Source of the DNA: Planctomycetales bacterium
Lineage (GTDB): Bacteria; Planctomycetota; Planctomycetia; Isosphaerales; Isosphaeraceae
Assembly (NCBI GenBank): GCA_027449865.1
Contig: DAIDKV010000269.1
Location: 1 to 64,000, forward strand
DNA length: 64,000 nt
Reading direction: 5' to 3'
Under the pieces are notes generated by a model. That model ran no database searches and was not told the DNA's origin. It saw only the letters and a list, made by a program, of their open reading frames with translations. Within the stretch, counting starts at the first letter, position 1. Each line of letters begins with the position of its first letter. Made by a program: the position numbers and the translations under genes. This document shows positions 38,380 through 46,971 of this stretch, in pieces.

Positions 38380-39618
38380 TCAGGCGGGAGGCTGGATCTC
38401 GGTGGTCGGGCCGACCGAGACGATTGTCATGGGCCAGAGGGGCCATTCGCCGAGCAGGCGGCGGATGTCGTCGGAGGTCACTCGGCCGAAGGCCTCCAGC
38501 TCCTGTTCGACCGAAATGTACGCCCGGTGGTACATCCAGTGGAACCCCAGCGAGGCCAGCCGTCCCATCGGCCGTTCGCTCCGAAGGACGGAGCGGGCCA
38601 GCACCTTGTTCTTCGCCTGGACGAGCTCTTCTTCGGTCGGGCCCTCGCTCATGAGGCCTCGATAGACGTCGGCGACCCGTTCGAGGTTCACTCGGGTTGA
38701 GTCGGGTTCGCAGCTCAGGAAGGTGAAGAAGGCGCCGGACTGGTTGTAGTCCTGGTACGAGAGTTCCGCACCATCGGCGTGGCCGGGATCGATCAGGGCC
38801 CAGTAGAGCCGAGAGCCGGTGTGGTCGCCGAGGATGGTGGCGAGGAGGTGGGCGGCGTATCGGTCGGGGGATTCGAGCGGCGGGCCGTCGGCGACGCCGA
38901 CAACCGTCTGCTGCTGGTCCTCGGCCCGGAGGATGGCGCGAAACGCGCCCGAGCCATGCGCGGGGACGGCCTGGCGTGAGGCGGGTCCTCCCTTCCAGTG
39001 CCCGCAATGCTTCTCGGCGAGGTCGAGCAGCGGCTGCCACTGGCCCTTGCCGGCGAAGGCCAGGACGATGTTCGCGGGGCTATAGCGGCGGTCGAAATAG
39101 TCGCGCATCTGGGGCGCCGACATCGCGGTGATCGATTCGACGGTTCCGAGGATGCTGTTTCCGAGCGGATGTCCGCCGTAATGGGCGGTCTTGGCCGCCT
39201 CGTAGGCGACCGACATTGGGTTGTCGAGGTACATCCGGATTTCCTCGACGATCACCTGTTTCTCGGTCTCGAAGTCCTCGTCGCGGAGCGAGGGTCGAAG
39301 GATATCGGAGAGGACGTCGAACGAGGCGGGAAGGTATTCCGGCAGGCAGGTCACGTGATAGAAGGTGTCTTCCTCGGAGGTCTGGGCGTTGTGCTTGGCG
39401 CCGACGCGGTCGAAGTCGCGGTTGACGGCGAGGGCGTCGCGGCGATCGGTTCCCTTGAAGGTCATGTGTTCGAGGAAGTGCGAGACGCCGGCGACCTCAC
39501 TCGACTCGTCGCGGCTACCGGCCTTGACGAAGAATCCGGCCGCGACCGAGTGCGCCCGATCGTTCAGCTCGGCGATCACCTGCAATCCGTTCGGAAGAGT
39601 CGTCTGGTGGAACGGCAT
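38380..39618 (-). CDS. M16-family zinc metallopeptidase (active subunit)
   Basis: A 412-residue inverzincin (insulinase/mitochondrial-processing-peptidase family). The HxxEH site is HFLEH at 47-51, with the third zinc ligand in VIVEEIRMY (Glu126, 75 residues later), as expected. The C-terminal half is the structurally similar inactive repeat. No signal peptide is visible, so it is probably cytosolic or peripheral. It lies 151 bp downstream of a second M16 gene that lacks the zinc site; such pairs often form heterodimers, one subunit catalytic and one substrate-binding. Confidence 0.94.
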   Translation of the reverse strand: MPFHQTTLPNGLQVIAELNDRAHSVAAGFFVKAGSRDESSEVAGVSHFLEHMTFKGTDRRDALAVNRDFDRVGAKHNAQTSEEDTFYHVTCLPEYLPASFDVLSDILRPSLRDEDFETEKQVIVEEIRMYLDNPMSVAYEAAKTAHYGGHPLGNSILGTVESITAMSAPQMRDYFDRRYSPANIVLAFAGKGQWQPLLDLAEKHCGHWKGGPASRQAVPAHGSGAFRAILRAEDQQQTVVGVADGPPLESPDRYAAHLLATILGDHTGSRLYWALIDPGHADGAELSYQDYNQSGAFFTFLSCEPDSTRVNLERVADVYRGLMSEGPTEEELVQAKNKVLARSVLRSERPMGRLASLGFHWMYHRAYISVEQELEAFGRVTSDDIRRLLGEWPLWPMTIVSVGPTTEIQPPA

Positions 39619-39769
39619 CGTGGGTCGTGGTCCGTGTACGGGGATGGGATTTCAGGGCCGGGGCGGCTGACGGTCGCCCCGGAACCAGTACCAGGTTTGT
39701 CTGTCGGAACGAAGATGGCCTCCGTCTCCGCCGACTTCATCGAGCGGGATGGCCATCCCGCCTGCGTGG

Positions 39770-41050
39770 TCAAGCGGAAGTGGTTCGCAAAGCGTTTGGC
39801 CCGAGGGTGACAATTGTGAGTCCCTCGGGACCGGTGAGCGAGGCGGCGTATCGCGAGACCTCCTCGGGGGTGAGGGCATCGAGGGCCTCGGCGATCTCGT
39901 CGAGCGATCGGACCCGGCCGAGGAAGTACCAGTCGGAGGCCAGGGCGCCCGACCGGCTCATGCTCGATTCCTGGGCCATGATGAGCGACGATTTGAGGCC
40001 CGCCCGCATGGTTTGCAATTCTTCCAGATCGACGCCATCGCGGCCGAGGCGGTCGATCTCGGCGAGCATGACGTCGAGGGTTTGCTGGGCGCGGTCGGCG
40101 GAGGTTCCGGCGTAGCAGAGCAGGGCTCCGCGCTCGCGGTGCCCCTCGTAGCTCGCGTAGACCGAGTAACACAGCCCGCGTTTCTCGCGGACCTCGGTGA
40201 AGAGCCGCGCGGAGGAATAGCCGCCGAGGATCGCCACGGCGGCGCGGGCGGCGTAATAATCGGGACTGTCGACCGTCGCGGCCGGTCGAGCCAGGGCGAT
40301 CTGGATCTGCTGGGTCTCGCGGAGGATGTGATCGCGAGTCGGACCAGCCGGTCGTTCCTGAATCCTCGGGTCTGGCCGGGGAGACCACTCGCCGAAGAGC
40401 CGGCCGACGGCGTCGCGAAGCCTGGGCCAGTCGATCGCGCCGGCGACCCCGAGGATCGCGCCGTTGGGCCGGTAGGTCGTCTCCCAGAACCGCTGCAAAT
40501 CGGCCGGCGTCAGCGAGGCGACGCCCTCCGGCGAGCCGGGCGAGGGCCGGCCCCAGGGGTCTGGAAAATGGCGGCGCCTGAGTTCGTAGATGACCTTCGA
40601 GCCGGGGTCGTCCTCAAGGCTCCGAAGGTTCTGGGCGCAAAGGGCCCGGATCGGTTCGACCTCTTCCTCGTCGAGGTGAGGACGGAGGACCATGTCGGCG
40701 AAAAGCTCGAGCGCTGGCTCGAGGTTGCGACCGAGGGTTGCCGCGGCGATGGAGGTATGCAGAGTCTGAGCGCTCTCGGCGTGGCTGACGCCGAGGTTAT
40801 CCAGGGCGGTGAGCAGTTCGCGGCTATCTCGATCGCCGGCTCCCCGGGTGATCCACTCGGCGGTCATGGTGGCGGCACCGCCGGGGAGGTTCAGTCCGTC
40901 GGCGGCCTCGTAGGCGGCTCCGGCGGGCATCAACATCGTGAAGGCGGCCGACTGCACGCCCGGCATCGCCTCGGCGAGCAGCACCAGACCGTTCGGAAAG
41001 ACGTGCTGCTGGATGGTCGTCGGGGGAGAATGCGCTTCGGTCACGGACAC
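39770..41050 (-). CDS. M16-family peptidase-like protein lacking the zinc site
   Basis: A 426-residue M16 homologue. Where active members have HxxEH, this protein has 'LNLPGGAATMTAEWITRGAG' (about 53-72), so both histidines and the glutamate are missing. The glycine-rich C-terminal motif of the family is kept (VREKRGLCYSVYASYEG near 277). It is therefore probably the non-catalytic partner of the adjacent active M16 protein, like MPP-alpha with MPP-beta. The two genes are in the same order and strand, with this one upstream. No signal peptide is evident. Confidence 0.92.
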   Translation of the reverse strand: MSVTEAHSPPTTIQQHVFPNGLVLLAEAMPGVQSAAFTMLMPAGAAYEAADGLNLPGGAATMTAEWITRGAGDRDSRELLTALDNLGVSHAESAQTLHTSIAAATLGRNLEPALELFADMVLRPHLDEEEVEPIRALCAQNLRSLEDDPGSKVIYELRRRHFPDPWGRPSPGSPEGVASLTPADLQRFWETTYRPNGAILGVAGAIDWPRLRDAVGRLFGEWSPRPDPRIQERPAGPTRDHILRETQQIQIALARPAATVDSPDYYAARAAVAILGGYSSARLFTEVREKRGLCYSVYASYEGHRERGALLCYAGTSADRAQQTLDVMLAEIDRLGRDGVDLEELQTMRAGLKSSLIMAQESSMSRSGALASDWYFLGRVRSLDEIAEALDALTPEEVSRYAASLTGPEGLTIVTLGPNALRTTSA

Positions 41051-41212
41051 CTCTGGATTGCCGGTCGGACCCCTCTGGGCCCCGGCCGATTGGGGCGGGG
41101 AATCCGCAGTCTGGGAACTTCACCGTAGCGACCCGCCGCCTCCGCCGCAATCTCTTTCCGGGCGAGACGGAAGGGCAACCTTCGGACCGAACCGGCAGCC
41201 CGCCCCGAGCGA

Positions 41213-41749
41213 TCAACAATCCACCGCCTTGTAGAGGGTCTTGACCCGGCGAAAGCCGACCTCGCGGTACAACTGGACAGCCGAGGCATTCTCGGCGGTG
41301 ACCTCAAGATAGGCCCTGCGCAGCCCGGCCTGGTAGAAACCGGCGAGGGCCCGGCGGACCAGGGCCTTGCCGAGACCGAGTCCACGACACCCCGGAATCA
41401 CGCCGACATTCTGGATCGCCCCGACCCCGCTCGGATCGCGAACGCCCTGAACCGTCCCGACGTAGCCCTCGGTACCAGCGATCAGCCAGGTGGCTTCGGG
41501 GAGGAATCCTCCCTTGCGCCGGATCTCGCTCATCAGCCGGCGACAGCCATGGCGGTCGCCCAGGCAGGGGAAGACGTAGGCATCGACCTCGCCGACGAAG
41601 CAGCGGTACTTCACCTCGGCGTGATGCTCCAGTAGCGAGTCCTCCCAGGGAACCCACACGAACGGCTCGGGCAAGACCGACGATGTGATGGCCCGATCGA
41701 GGTCGATCTCCATCCGAAACCGTTTATAGTACGTGATCGCCATCACCAC
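41213..41749 (-). CDS. GNAT-family N-acetyltransferase
   Basis: A 178-residue GCN5-related acetyltransferase (start at 41749 or 41743). The acetyl-CoA loop is in VGVIPGCRGLGLGKALVRRAL (R/Q-x-x-G-x-G/A pattern as CRGLGLG), followed by YLEVTAENASAVQLYREVGFRRV, the characteristic final helix and strand. The first 70 residues are an extra domain not recognised further. The acceptor substrate is unknown. A very good promoter lies 68-97 bp upstream, and the gene appears to be a single-gene unit. Confidence 0.9.
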   Translation of the reverse strand: MVMAITYYKRFRMEIDLDRAITSSVLPEPFVWVPWEDSLLEHHAEVKYRCFVGEVDAYVFPCLGDRHGCRRLMSEIRRKGGFLPEATWLIAGTEGYVGTVQGVRDPSGVGAIQNVGVIPGCRGLGLGKALVRRALAGFYQAGLRRAYLEVTAENASAVQLYREVGFRRVKTLYKAVDC

Positions 41750-41816
41750 GCGAGAATCCCGATCGCCGCCCGTTGCCGTTACCGGTCCGCCGGGATAAGC
41801 CCGGTCGCCGGAAGGG

Positions 41817-41846
41817 ATTATAAGGAGGTCCGCGACGGTCGGTCAA
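41817..41846 (-). promoter_or_regulatory. Sigma-70 promoter of the GNAT gene
   Basis: On the minus strand, TTGACC (41841-41846, 5/6), 18-bp spacer, perfect TATAAT (41817-41822). It predicts a leader of about 60 nt. Confidence 0.82.
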
Positions 41847-41927
41847 ACGCCGAACCTGTCCGAGAAGGTTGGCCCGGAGAAGTCGGCTGGATGACCCGGT
41901 CTGGATGCCCGGGCGATCCACGAGGGA

Positions 41928-43916
41928 TCAACCCAGATTGTGGTGAGCGGGCGAGGTTGGGGCGCCTCCAGCTTCACGTCCCGGCCGGGCGATCAGCATC
42001 GGAACGTCCACCTGATGCCGGACGCGGTCCACCGTTTGACCCAGCAGCAGGTCGCGGACCATCCCGTGGCCGTGCGAACCGACGACCAGCAGGTCGACCG
42101 GGTCGCGTTTCAGGTGCGAGACCAGTTCACCCGCCGGGTCGGGGCCGTAGAGCAGGGTGGCTCTGGCCCGATAGCCGCGGTCTCGGAGCGAGTGGACCAG
42201 GCCGTCGAGGTATCGCTGGTCCGACTCCGTCTCGCGGTCCGCGGTCTCCGGACCGAGGACCCGCGCCATCGCCGTATCCACGACGTGCAAGAGCACCAGC
42301 TCGGGCGAGCCGGCCTGTGACTGCGCGAGCCCAAGCGCCCGGTTGAGGATCTCGGCATCGCCCCGGCCGTGCTCCAGCGCCACGCCGATGCGCTCCATGG
42401 GCCGGGTCCGAAACGCGTCGGCCCAGTCGAGCTCGACCGGGGCCTTCGCCCCCCACTCAGGCGAGCGCTGGACCATCGGCTTGATCGTCACCCAGACGAG
42501 CAGCACCAGGGCCCCACCCGCCACGCCGTAGAGCGATCCGCCGGCGAGCCATGCCATCGGGATCGGCCCGATCGAGATCCCCGAGGCCGAGGCCATCCCG
42601 ACCCACTCGCCGATCTGGTCCCAGACCAGTTTGGCATTCAGCGCCACGATGATCCCCGCCGTGATCCAGGCCAGGATCTGACCCCACCAGGGCGTCGCGA
42701 ACGTCCCCATGTTCCGCCGGTTCGACGTGAAATGGATCAAGGGGATCACCGCGAACGAAAGTTGAAGGCTCAGGATCACCTGACTCAGAACGAGCAGGCC
42801 CTGCGTTGACCGCTCTCCGGCGATCGCGATGGTCGCGACCGCGGGCACCAGGGCGAGCATTCGCGTGATCAGCCGGCGCAGCCAGGGGGCCATTCTGAGA
42901 TGGAGATAACCCTCCATCACAATTTGACCGGCGAGCGTTCCAGTGAGCGTGGAACTCTGGCCGGCGCAGAGCAGAGCCACACCGAAGAGGATGGGGGCCA
43001 TCCCGCCCAGGAATCCCGGCAGCAGCCGGTGTGCCTCCTCGATACTATCCACGGCAATCCCGTGCCGGTGGAAAACCGCCGCGCTCAGCACCAGGATCGC
43101 CGCGTTCACGAAGAAAGCCGCGTTCAGAGCGATGGTCGAGTCGACCAGGTAGTACCGGCAGGCCGTGGACTTGCTTTGGATGTCGGAGCCAATCCGACGC
43201 GTCTGCACCAGCGCGGAGTGCAGATAAAGATTGTGCGGCATGACCGTGGCACCCAGGATTCCGATCGCCACGTAAAGCGCTCCTTCGCCTGGCAGGCTCG
43301 GTTTCAATCCGGCGACCACCCCGCTCCAGTCGGGACCGGCGAGGAAGATCTGCACCAGGAAGCACGCCGCGATGGTTCCCACCAGAGCCAGGATCACCGC
43401 CTCCACCTGCCGCATCCCCCACCGCTGGAGATACAACAGCAGAAACGTGTCGAAGGCGGTGACGACGCATCCCCAGAGCAGCGGCAAGCCGAAGAGAAGC
43501 TTCAACGCGATGATCGTTCCAAGGATCTCGGCCAGGTCGCAGGCCGCGATCGCGATCTCGGCGAGCAGCCAGAGAATCGCGTTCACACCGGGCGAATACT
43601 CCGCACGGCACGCCTGCGCCAGGTCGTGGCCCGTGACCACTCCCAGCCTCGCTGAGAGCGTTTGCAGGAGAACCGCCATCAGGTTCGACATCAGCAGGAC
43701 CCAGATCAGCGCATAGCCGAACATCGCCCCGCCAGCCAGGTCGGTCGCCCAGTTTCCCGGGTCCATGTACCCCACACTCACCAGGTACGCCGGACCCAGA
43801 AACGCCAGGAACTGCCGCCATCGCCGCGAGCCGCCACGACCCGATGGCACCGCCACCGAACCATGCACCTCGTCTAGCGACCGTCGATCCGGAGAGATCC
43901 CTTCCGCCATCACCAT
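41928..43916 (-). CDS. Nramp-type metal transporter fused to a universal-stress domain
   Basis: A 662-residue fusion. Residues about 35-490 are an Nramp/MntH divalent-metal:proton symporter with about eleven membrane helices. The helix-1 metal site is MDPGNWATD (51-59) and the helix-6 site is MPHNLYLHS near 236, as in Mn(II) and Fe(II) transporters. Residues about 505-645 form a UspA domain: RIGVALEHG at its first strand and GSHGHG followed nine residues on by GQT, close to the G-x2-G-x9-G nucleotide-binding pattern. The fusion suggests that ATP or a stress signal regulates metal uptake. The start is 43916 or 43910. A promoter and a dyad lie upstream. I cannot tell Mn from Fe preference. Confidence 0.92.
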   Translation of the reverse strand: MVMAEGISPDRRSLDEVHGSVAVPSGRGGSRRWRQFLAFLGPAYLVSVGYMDPGNWATDLAGGAMFGYALIWVLLMSNLMAVLLQTLSARLGVVTGHDLAQACRAEYSPGVNAILWLLAEIAIAACDLAEILGTIIALKLLFGLPLLWGCVVTAFDTFLLLYLQRWGMRQVEAVILALVGTIAACFLVQIFLAGPDWSGVVAGLKPSLPGEGALYVAIGILGATVMPHNLYLHSALVQTRRIGSDIQSKSTACRYYLVDSTIALNAAFFVNAAILVLSAAVFHRHGIAVDSIEEAHRLLPGFLGGMAPILFGVALLCAGQSSTLTGTLAGQIVMEGYLHLRMAPWLRRLITRMLALVPAVATIAIAGERSTQGLLVLSQVILSLQLSFAVIPLIHFTSNRRNMGTFATPWWGQILAWITAGIIVALNAKLVWDQIGEWVGMASASGISIGPIPMAWLAGGSLYGVAGGALVLLVWVTIKPMVQRSPEWGAKAPVELDWADAFRTRPMERIGVALEHGRGDAEILNRALGLAQSQAGSPELVLLHVVDTAMARVLGPETADRETESDQRYLDGLVHSLRDRGYRARATLLYGPDPAGELVSHLKRDPVDLLVVGSHGHGMVRDLLLGQTVDRVRHQVDVPMLIARPGREAGGAPTSPAHHNLG

Positions 43917-43962
43917 ATCATGCCTCGCCCATCCGCTCTCAGAAACCTGGCTTGACTCTTCT

Positions 43963-43991
43963 GTTATAGCTCCTCACGCCGATTCGTCCAA
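43963..43991 (-). promoter_or_regulatory. Candidate sigma-70 promoter of the Nramp-Usp gene
   Basis: On the minus strand, TTGGAC (43986-43991, 4/6), exact 17-bp spacer, TATAAC (43963-43968, 5/6). It would give a leader of about 40 nt. Confidence 0.7.
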
Positions 43992-44016
43992 GTCTGGATT
44001 CCGAGCAGCGTAAATT

Positions 44017-44039
44017 GGTTTTTTGGAAGACCAAAAACC
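44017..44039. repeat. AT-rich dyad upstream of the Nramp-Usp promoter
   Basis: GGTTTTTTGG and CCAAAAACC form an inverted repeat around AAGA with one bulged T. It begins about 26 bp upstream of the transporter -35 box and could be an operator (for example for a metal-responsive repressor) or a minor hairpin. It does not match a MntR or Fur box that I can name. Confidence 0.5.
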
Positions 44040-44231
44040 GAGCGAGCCAGGGCGTACCCTCCAGGCAATGGCGATGCCGGGGGATGGACCGTGCGGATAA
44101 CAGCGAGAAACGGGCCGGAAAATCTGGGTAGAGGCGTCCTTTTTCCGGCTGGCCAGCGTAACAGGTCTTAGAATTGCAACATTGACTTCCTGGATGCGCA
44201 GCCGAGAACGACACCGAGCAAGGAGACAGCC

Positions 44232-44711
44232 ATGATTCGGATCACGGGCCTGGCCCTTGGGGTAATGCTGTTGACGGCAGGGCAGGCGGCGCGGGCTCAG
44301 ATGCCGACGTACCATGGTGGCTTCGGGATGCAGTACACCCAGCCGATCCCGGCCAATACAGCGGTTCCGGATCGCTGGTGGACGATGCAGGCGACGCCGA
44401 CGGTTGGCGCGACGATGCCGTATCCATCGGTGGTCTATAATCCCTACACGCAGACGCCCTCCGCCCCTCGACGGGTCGTTCGGGGCCGGCGGAACAATCG
44501 GATGATGCGGGGTGTCTCGCGGTATCCGGCGGCTCCGACGGCGGAGACCTACGCGTTGCCGACCGGTTCGCTTTACTGGCCGGCCCAGCCGGGGATGCCG
44601 ATCTACTCGCCCGCACAGCGGTACGCGGCTTATGGGCAGGGATATGCCCTCAGCCCGTATGGCACCACCGACTACGGCTCGATGTACAAGGGGTACGCCT
44701 GGGGCCGCTGA
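44232..44711 (+). CDS. Secreted Tyr/Pro/Gly-rich protein 1
   Basis: A 159-residue exported protein with a signal peptide (MIRITGLALGVMLLTAGQAARA) and an AAGGAG ribosome site 6 nt before the ATG. The mature part is rich in Tyr, Pro, Gly, Met and Ala (YPSVVYNPYTQTPSAP, MYKGYAWGR at the end), with a basic patch in the middle (RRVVRGRRNNRMMRG). No family is recognised. It sits 162 bp upstream of a second protein of the same style; both could contribute to the proteinaceous envelope or matrix, which is inference. Confidence 0.82.
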   Translation: MIRITGLALGVMLLTAGQAARAQMPTYHGGFGMQYTQPIPANTAVPDRWWTMQATPTVGATMPYPSVVYNPYTQTPSAPRRVVRGRRNNRMMRGVSRYPAAPTAETYALPTGSLYWPAQPGMPIYSPAQRYAAYGQGYALSPYGTTDYGSMYKGYAWGR

Positions 44712-44796
44712 GTCGAACGTTCGCCGTCGTTTTCCTGGGTGGAACCGGCTGGACCTCGGATTCCGAGGCGCGCGCCCGGTCGGGGCGTTCCCGGGG

Positions 44797-44802
44797 TATA
44801 AT
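44797..44802 (+). promoter_or_regulatory. Possible -10 box for secreted protein 2
   Basis: A perfect TATAAT on the plus strand, 71 bp before the 44874 start. No acceptable -35 hexamer lies at 16-18 bp, so it may need an activator, or be chance. Confidence 0.35.
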
Positions 44803-44873
44803 TGGGACGACGATCGTTTGAAACACGGGTGATTCGATTCGAGACGGCAACGGGATGCGGGGAGGGCCGCGCG

Positions 44874-45371
44874 ATGCGAGCTTCCAGGTGGAGGGGTCGG
44901 CTGGCCGTTGGGGTCCTGGCCGTCGCGCTGACGGTCGGTGCCGGAGCACCCCGGGCTCTGGCTCAGGTGGGCGTCGGCACGCCTTACATGTCCTCGTACC
45001 GAGTGAGCGACTACTTCGCCGCGCCCGGATGGTACGGAACAAGTTACGGGTTTGCCAGTTACGGCTTCCCGCAAACCTATTCCACGTTCACCGCGTTTCC
45101 GTCGTCATCCTACGCCGCGAATTATCCGCCCTACGGCCTCTTGCCGGGGCGATATGGGGTGGGGCTCTGGCGGCCGGGGTATGTGGCGCCTGGGTATGTG
45201 TATGGGGCCTCGTATTATCCCTCGTCGGGGATGTCGTACCGAACCTATCCGGTGATGTACGGCGCCTCGGGGCGGTCGATGGACCCCGCGCCTCCGATGG
45301 GCTACTACGCCCCCTCGCTTGGGCCTGGTCCGATCGCTCCGAGCCGGCCGTCGCCCTACTGGGGCTATTGA
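44874..45371 (+). CDS. Secreted Tyr/Pro/Gly-rich protein 2
   Basis: A 165-residue exported protein. The start at 44874 (MRASRWRGR) follows GGAGGG and opens a signal peptide ending near ALAQ. The mature chain is dominated by Tyr, Gly, Ser, Pro and Ala, with repeated Y-G/Y-P spacing (GWYGTSYGFASYGFPQTY; SPYWGY at the C-terminus). Cysteine is absent. No domain is recognised. It resembles its upstream neighbour in composition but not by clear alignment. The next gene starts 116 bp later on the same strand. Confidence 0.82.
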   Translation: MRASRWRGRLAVGVLAVALTVGAGAPRALAQVGVGTPYMSSYRVSDYFAAPGWYGTSYGFASYGFPQTYSTFTAFPSSSYAANYPPYGLLPGRYGVGLWRPGYVAPGYVYGASYYPSSGMSYRTYPVMYGASGRSMDPAPPMGYYAPSLGPGPIAPSRPSPYWGY

Positions 45372-45486
45372 TCGGGACGTCCCGGTTGGCGATCCGGCCG
45401 ATCGGCGGCTAGATTGGGAGATCGGCGGTTCGAGCGAGGCTCGCCGCCGTCGATCCCCTTTCACCCCGATCCAGGACCGAACGCCG

Positions 45487-46776
45487 ATGACCTTCCCGCC
45501 CCTGGCCCGAGTTCGCCAGTCGATCCCCCAGCCCCGCGTCGACGACGTCCGCGGGACGGTTCGGGATCGGATTCTCTCCAGCCGGTTGCGCGAACGGGTG
45601 AAGCCGGGTGGGACGATCGCCGTGGGAATCGGGAGCCGGGGCATCCACGGAATCGACGTGGTCGCCCGGTCGATCGTCGACACTCTCAAGGAGCTCGATT
45701 ACCGACCGTTCATCGTCGCCGCGATGGGGAGCCACGGTGGAGCGACGGCGGACGGCCAGCGTGAGCTTCTCGCCGGGTACGGCGTGACGTCCGAGGCCAT
45801 GGGCGTCCCCGTGAAGACCGAGATGGAGACGGTCGAGCTGGGAACGAACCCGGTTGGGCTTCCGATCTACTTCGACCGCAACGCCTACCAGGCCGACGGG
45901 ATTGTCCTGGCGAACCGGGTGAAGCCGCACACGGATTTTCGCGGGGTTCATGAGTCGGGCATCCTGAAGATGCTCACGATTGGCCTGGGCAAGCGCCAGG
46001 GTGCCAGCCAGGTCCACAAGCTGGGCATTCGAGGGCTCTGCGAGGTCTTGCCCGCTGTTGGTCGAACGCTCGTGGAGAAGACTCCGTTCGCGCTGGGCCT
46101 CGCTCTCCTCGAAAATGCCGAGGACACCACCGCCGAGATCGTCGCCATCGAGCCCGAGGCGATCTTCGACGAGGAGCCGAAACTGCTGGAGCGGGCCCGA
46201 GGGCTGATGGGCCGGCTCCCGTTCGACCAGATCGACGTCCTGATCGTCGGCGAGCTGGGGAAGAACTACTCGGGCGCTGGGATGGACCCGAACGTGATCG
46301 GCCGGCTTTACGTCGAGACCCAGCCCGATTTCGACCGGCCGAAGGTCACGAGGCTTGCCGTGCTCGATGTCTCCGATGAGAGTCATGGCAACATTGTCGG
46401 AGTCGGTTTCGCTGATCTGACGACCGAGCGCCTGGTCTCCCGGATGGACGAGGCTCCGTTCCGGATCAACACGCTGACCTCGTGCTGCCTGGAGCGGTCC
46501 CGGATCCCGATCACGTTGCCGACGGATCGCGACGTGATCCGAACGTCGATCGAGACCTGCTGGCGAATCGATCCGGCCGAGGCCCGGATCGTGGTGATCC
46601 CAAACACGCTCGAGCTGAAGGATCTCTGGGTTTCCCGGCCGTTCGAGGCCGAGGTTTCCGAGCATCCCCATCTGGCGCGCGAAACCGATTATCAGCCCAT
46701 GCCGATTGGCGAGGATGGCTCGCTCGACCTCGTCGGGATGTTCCCGGAAAGCGTTCGTGCCCGTCGGCGGTCTTGA
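45487..46776 (+). CDS. LarA-like (DUF2088) protein
   Basis: A 429-residue protein related to the N-terminal domain of the nickel-pincer lactate racemase LarA. The segment PGGTIAVGIGSRGIHGIDVV, followed by FIVAAMGSHGGATADGQRELL (about 40-95), is the family hallmark; the substrate-loop histidines of LarA appear partly kept (KPHTDFRGVHESG near 140-153). LarA needs LarB, LarC and LarE to build its cofactor, and none is in this window, so racemase activity is uncertain and another sugar-acid or hydroxy-acid role is possible. The start is 45487 (MTFPPLARV). It ends convergent with a HEAT protein gene, with a long hairpin between. Confidence 0.82.
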   Translation: MTFPPLARVRQSIPQPRVDDVRGTVRDRILSSRLRERVKPGGTIAVGIGSRGIHGIDVVARSIVDTLKELDYRPFIVAAMGSHGGATADGQRELLAGYGVTSEAMGVPVKTEMETVELGTNPVGLPIYFDRNAYQADGIVLANRVKPHTDFRGVHESGILKMLTIGLGKRQGASQVHKLGIRGLCEVLPAVGRTLVEKTPFALGLALLENAEDTTAEIVAIEPEAIFDEEPKLLERARGLMGRLPFDQIDVLIVGELGKNYSGAGMDPNVIGRLYVETQPDFDRPKVTRLAVLDVSDESHGNIVGVGFADLTTERLVSRMDEAPFRINTLTSCCLERSRIPITLPTDRDVIRTSIETCWRIDPAEARIVVIPNTLELKDLWVSRPFEAEVSEHPHLARETDYQPMPIGEDGSLDLVGMFPESVRARRRS

Positions 46777-46848
46777 TGAGCCGGGGCTCTCACCTTCTGA
46801 GTTGGGCGGGAATCGAGGATTGCAAGTTCGATGGCCAGGGGATACGGC

Positions 46849-46896
46849 GAAGGGGGACAGGCCCCGGTCTTTTTCGACCGGAGCCTGTCCCCCTTC
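46849..46896. repeat. 48-nt palindromic hairpin (REP-like)
   Basis: Arms 46849-46869 and 46876-46896 pair over 20 bp with one mismatch and a loop TTTTTC. The arm contains GGGGGACAGG / CCTGTCCCCC, a sequence style common in REP-type elements of several phyla. It lies between two convergent genes and may also act as a two-way terminator. No Y1 transposase (RAYT) gene is in the window. Confidence 0.85.
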
Positions 46897-46971
46897 GACC
46901 CGTCTCGTTTGAGCGGGAAGCGGAGGCGGCTCGGGGATGGGGCCTGGTGTCGGCCGTGGGAGCGTCCCGGA

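Larger units (their letters stand above)
43917..44231. other. Divergent regulatory region of the transporter and a secreted-protein gene
   Basis: This 315-bp region holds the transporter promoter (43963-43991), an AT-rich dyad (44017-44039) and, at its right end, AAGGAG before the 44232 start. A long minus-strand frame crossing it is a GC shadow of the plus-strand genes. Confidence 0.7.

Noticed and set aside
43974-45074. A 366-codon minus-strand frame near the Nramp gene
   Set aside because: Very Arg/Pro-rich, no domain, and antisense to two genes with signal peptides and ribosome sites.
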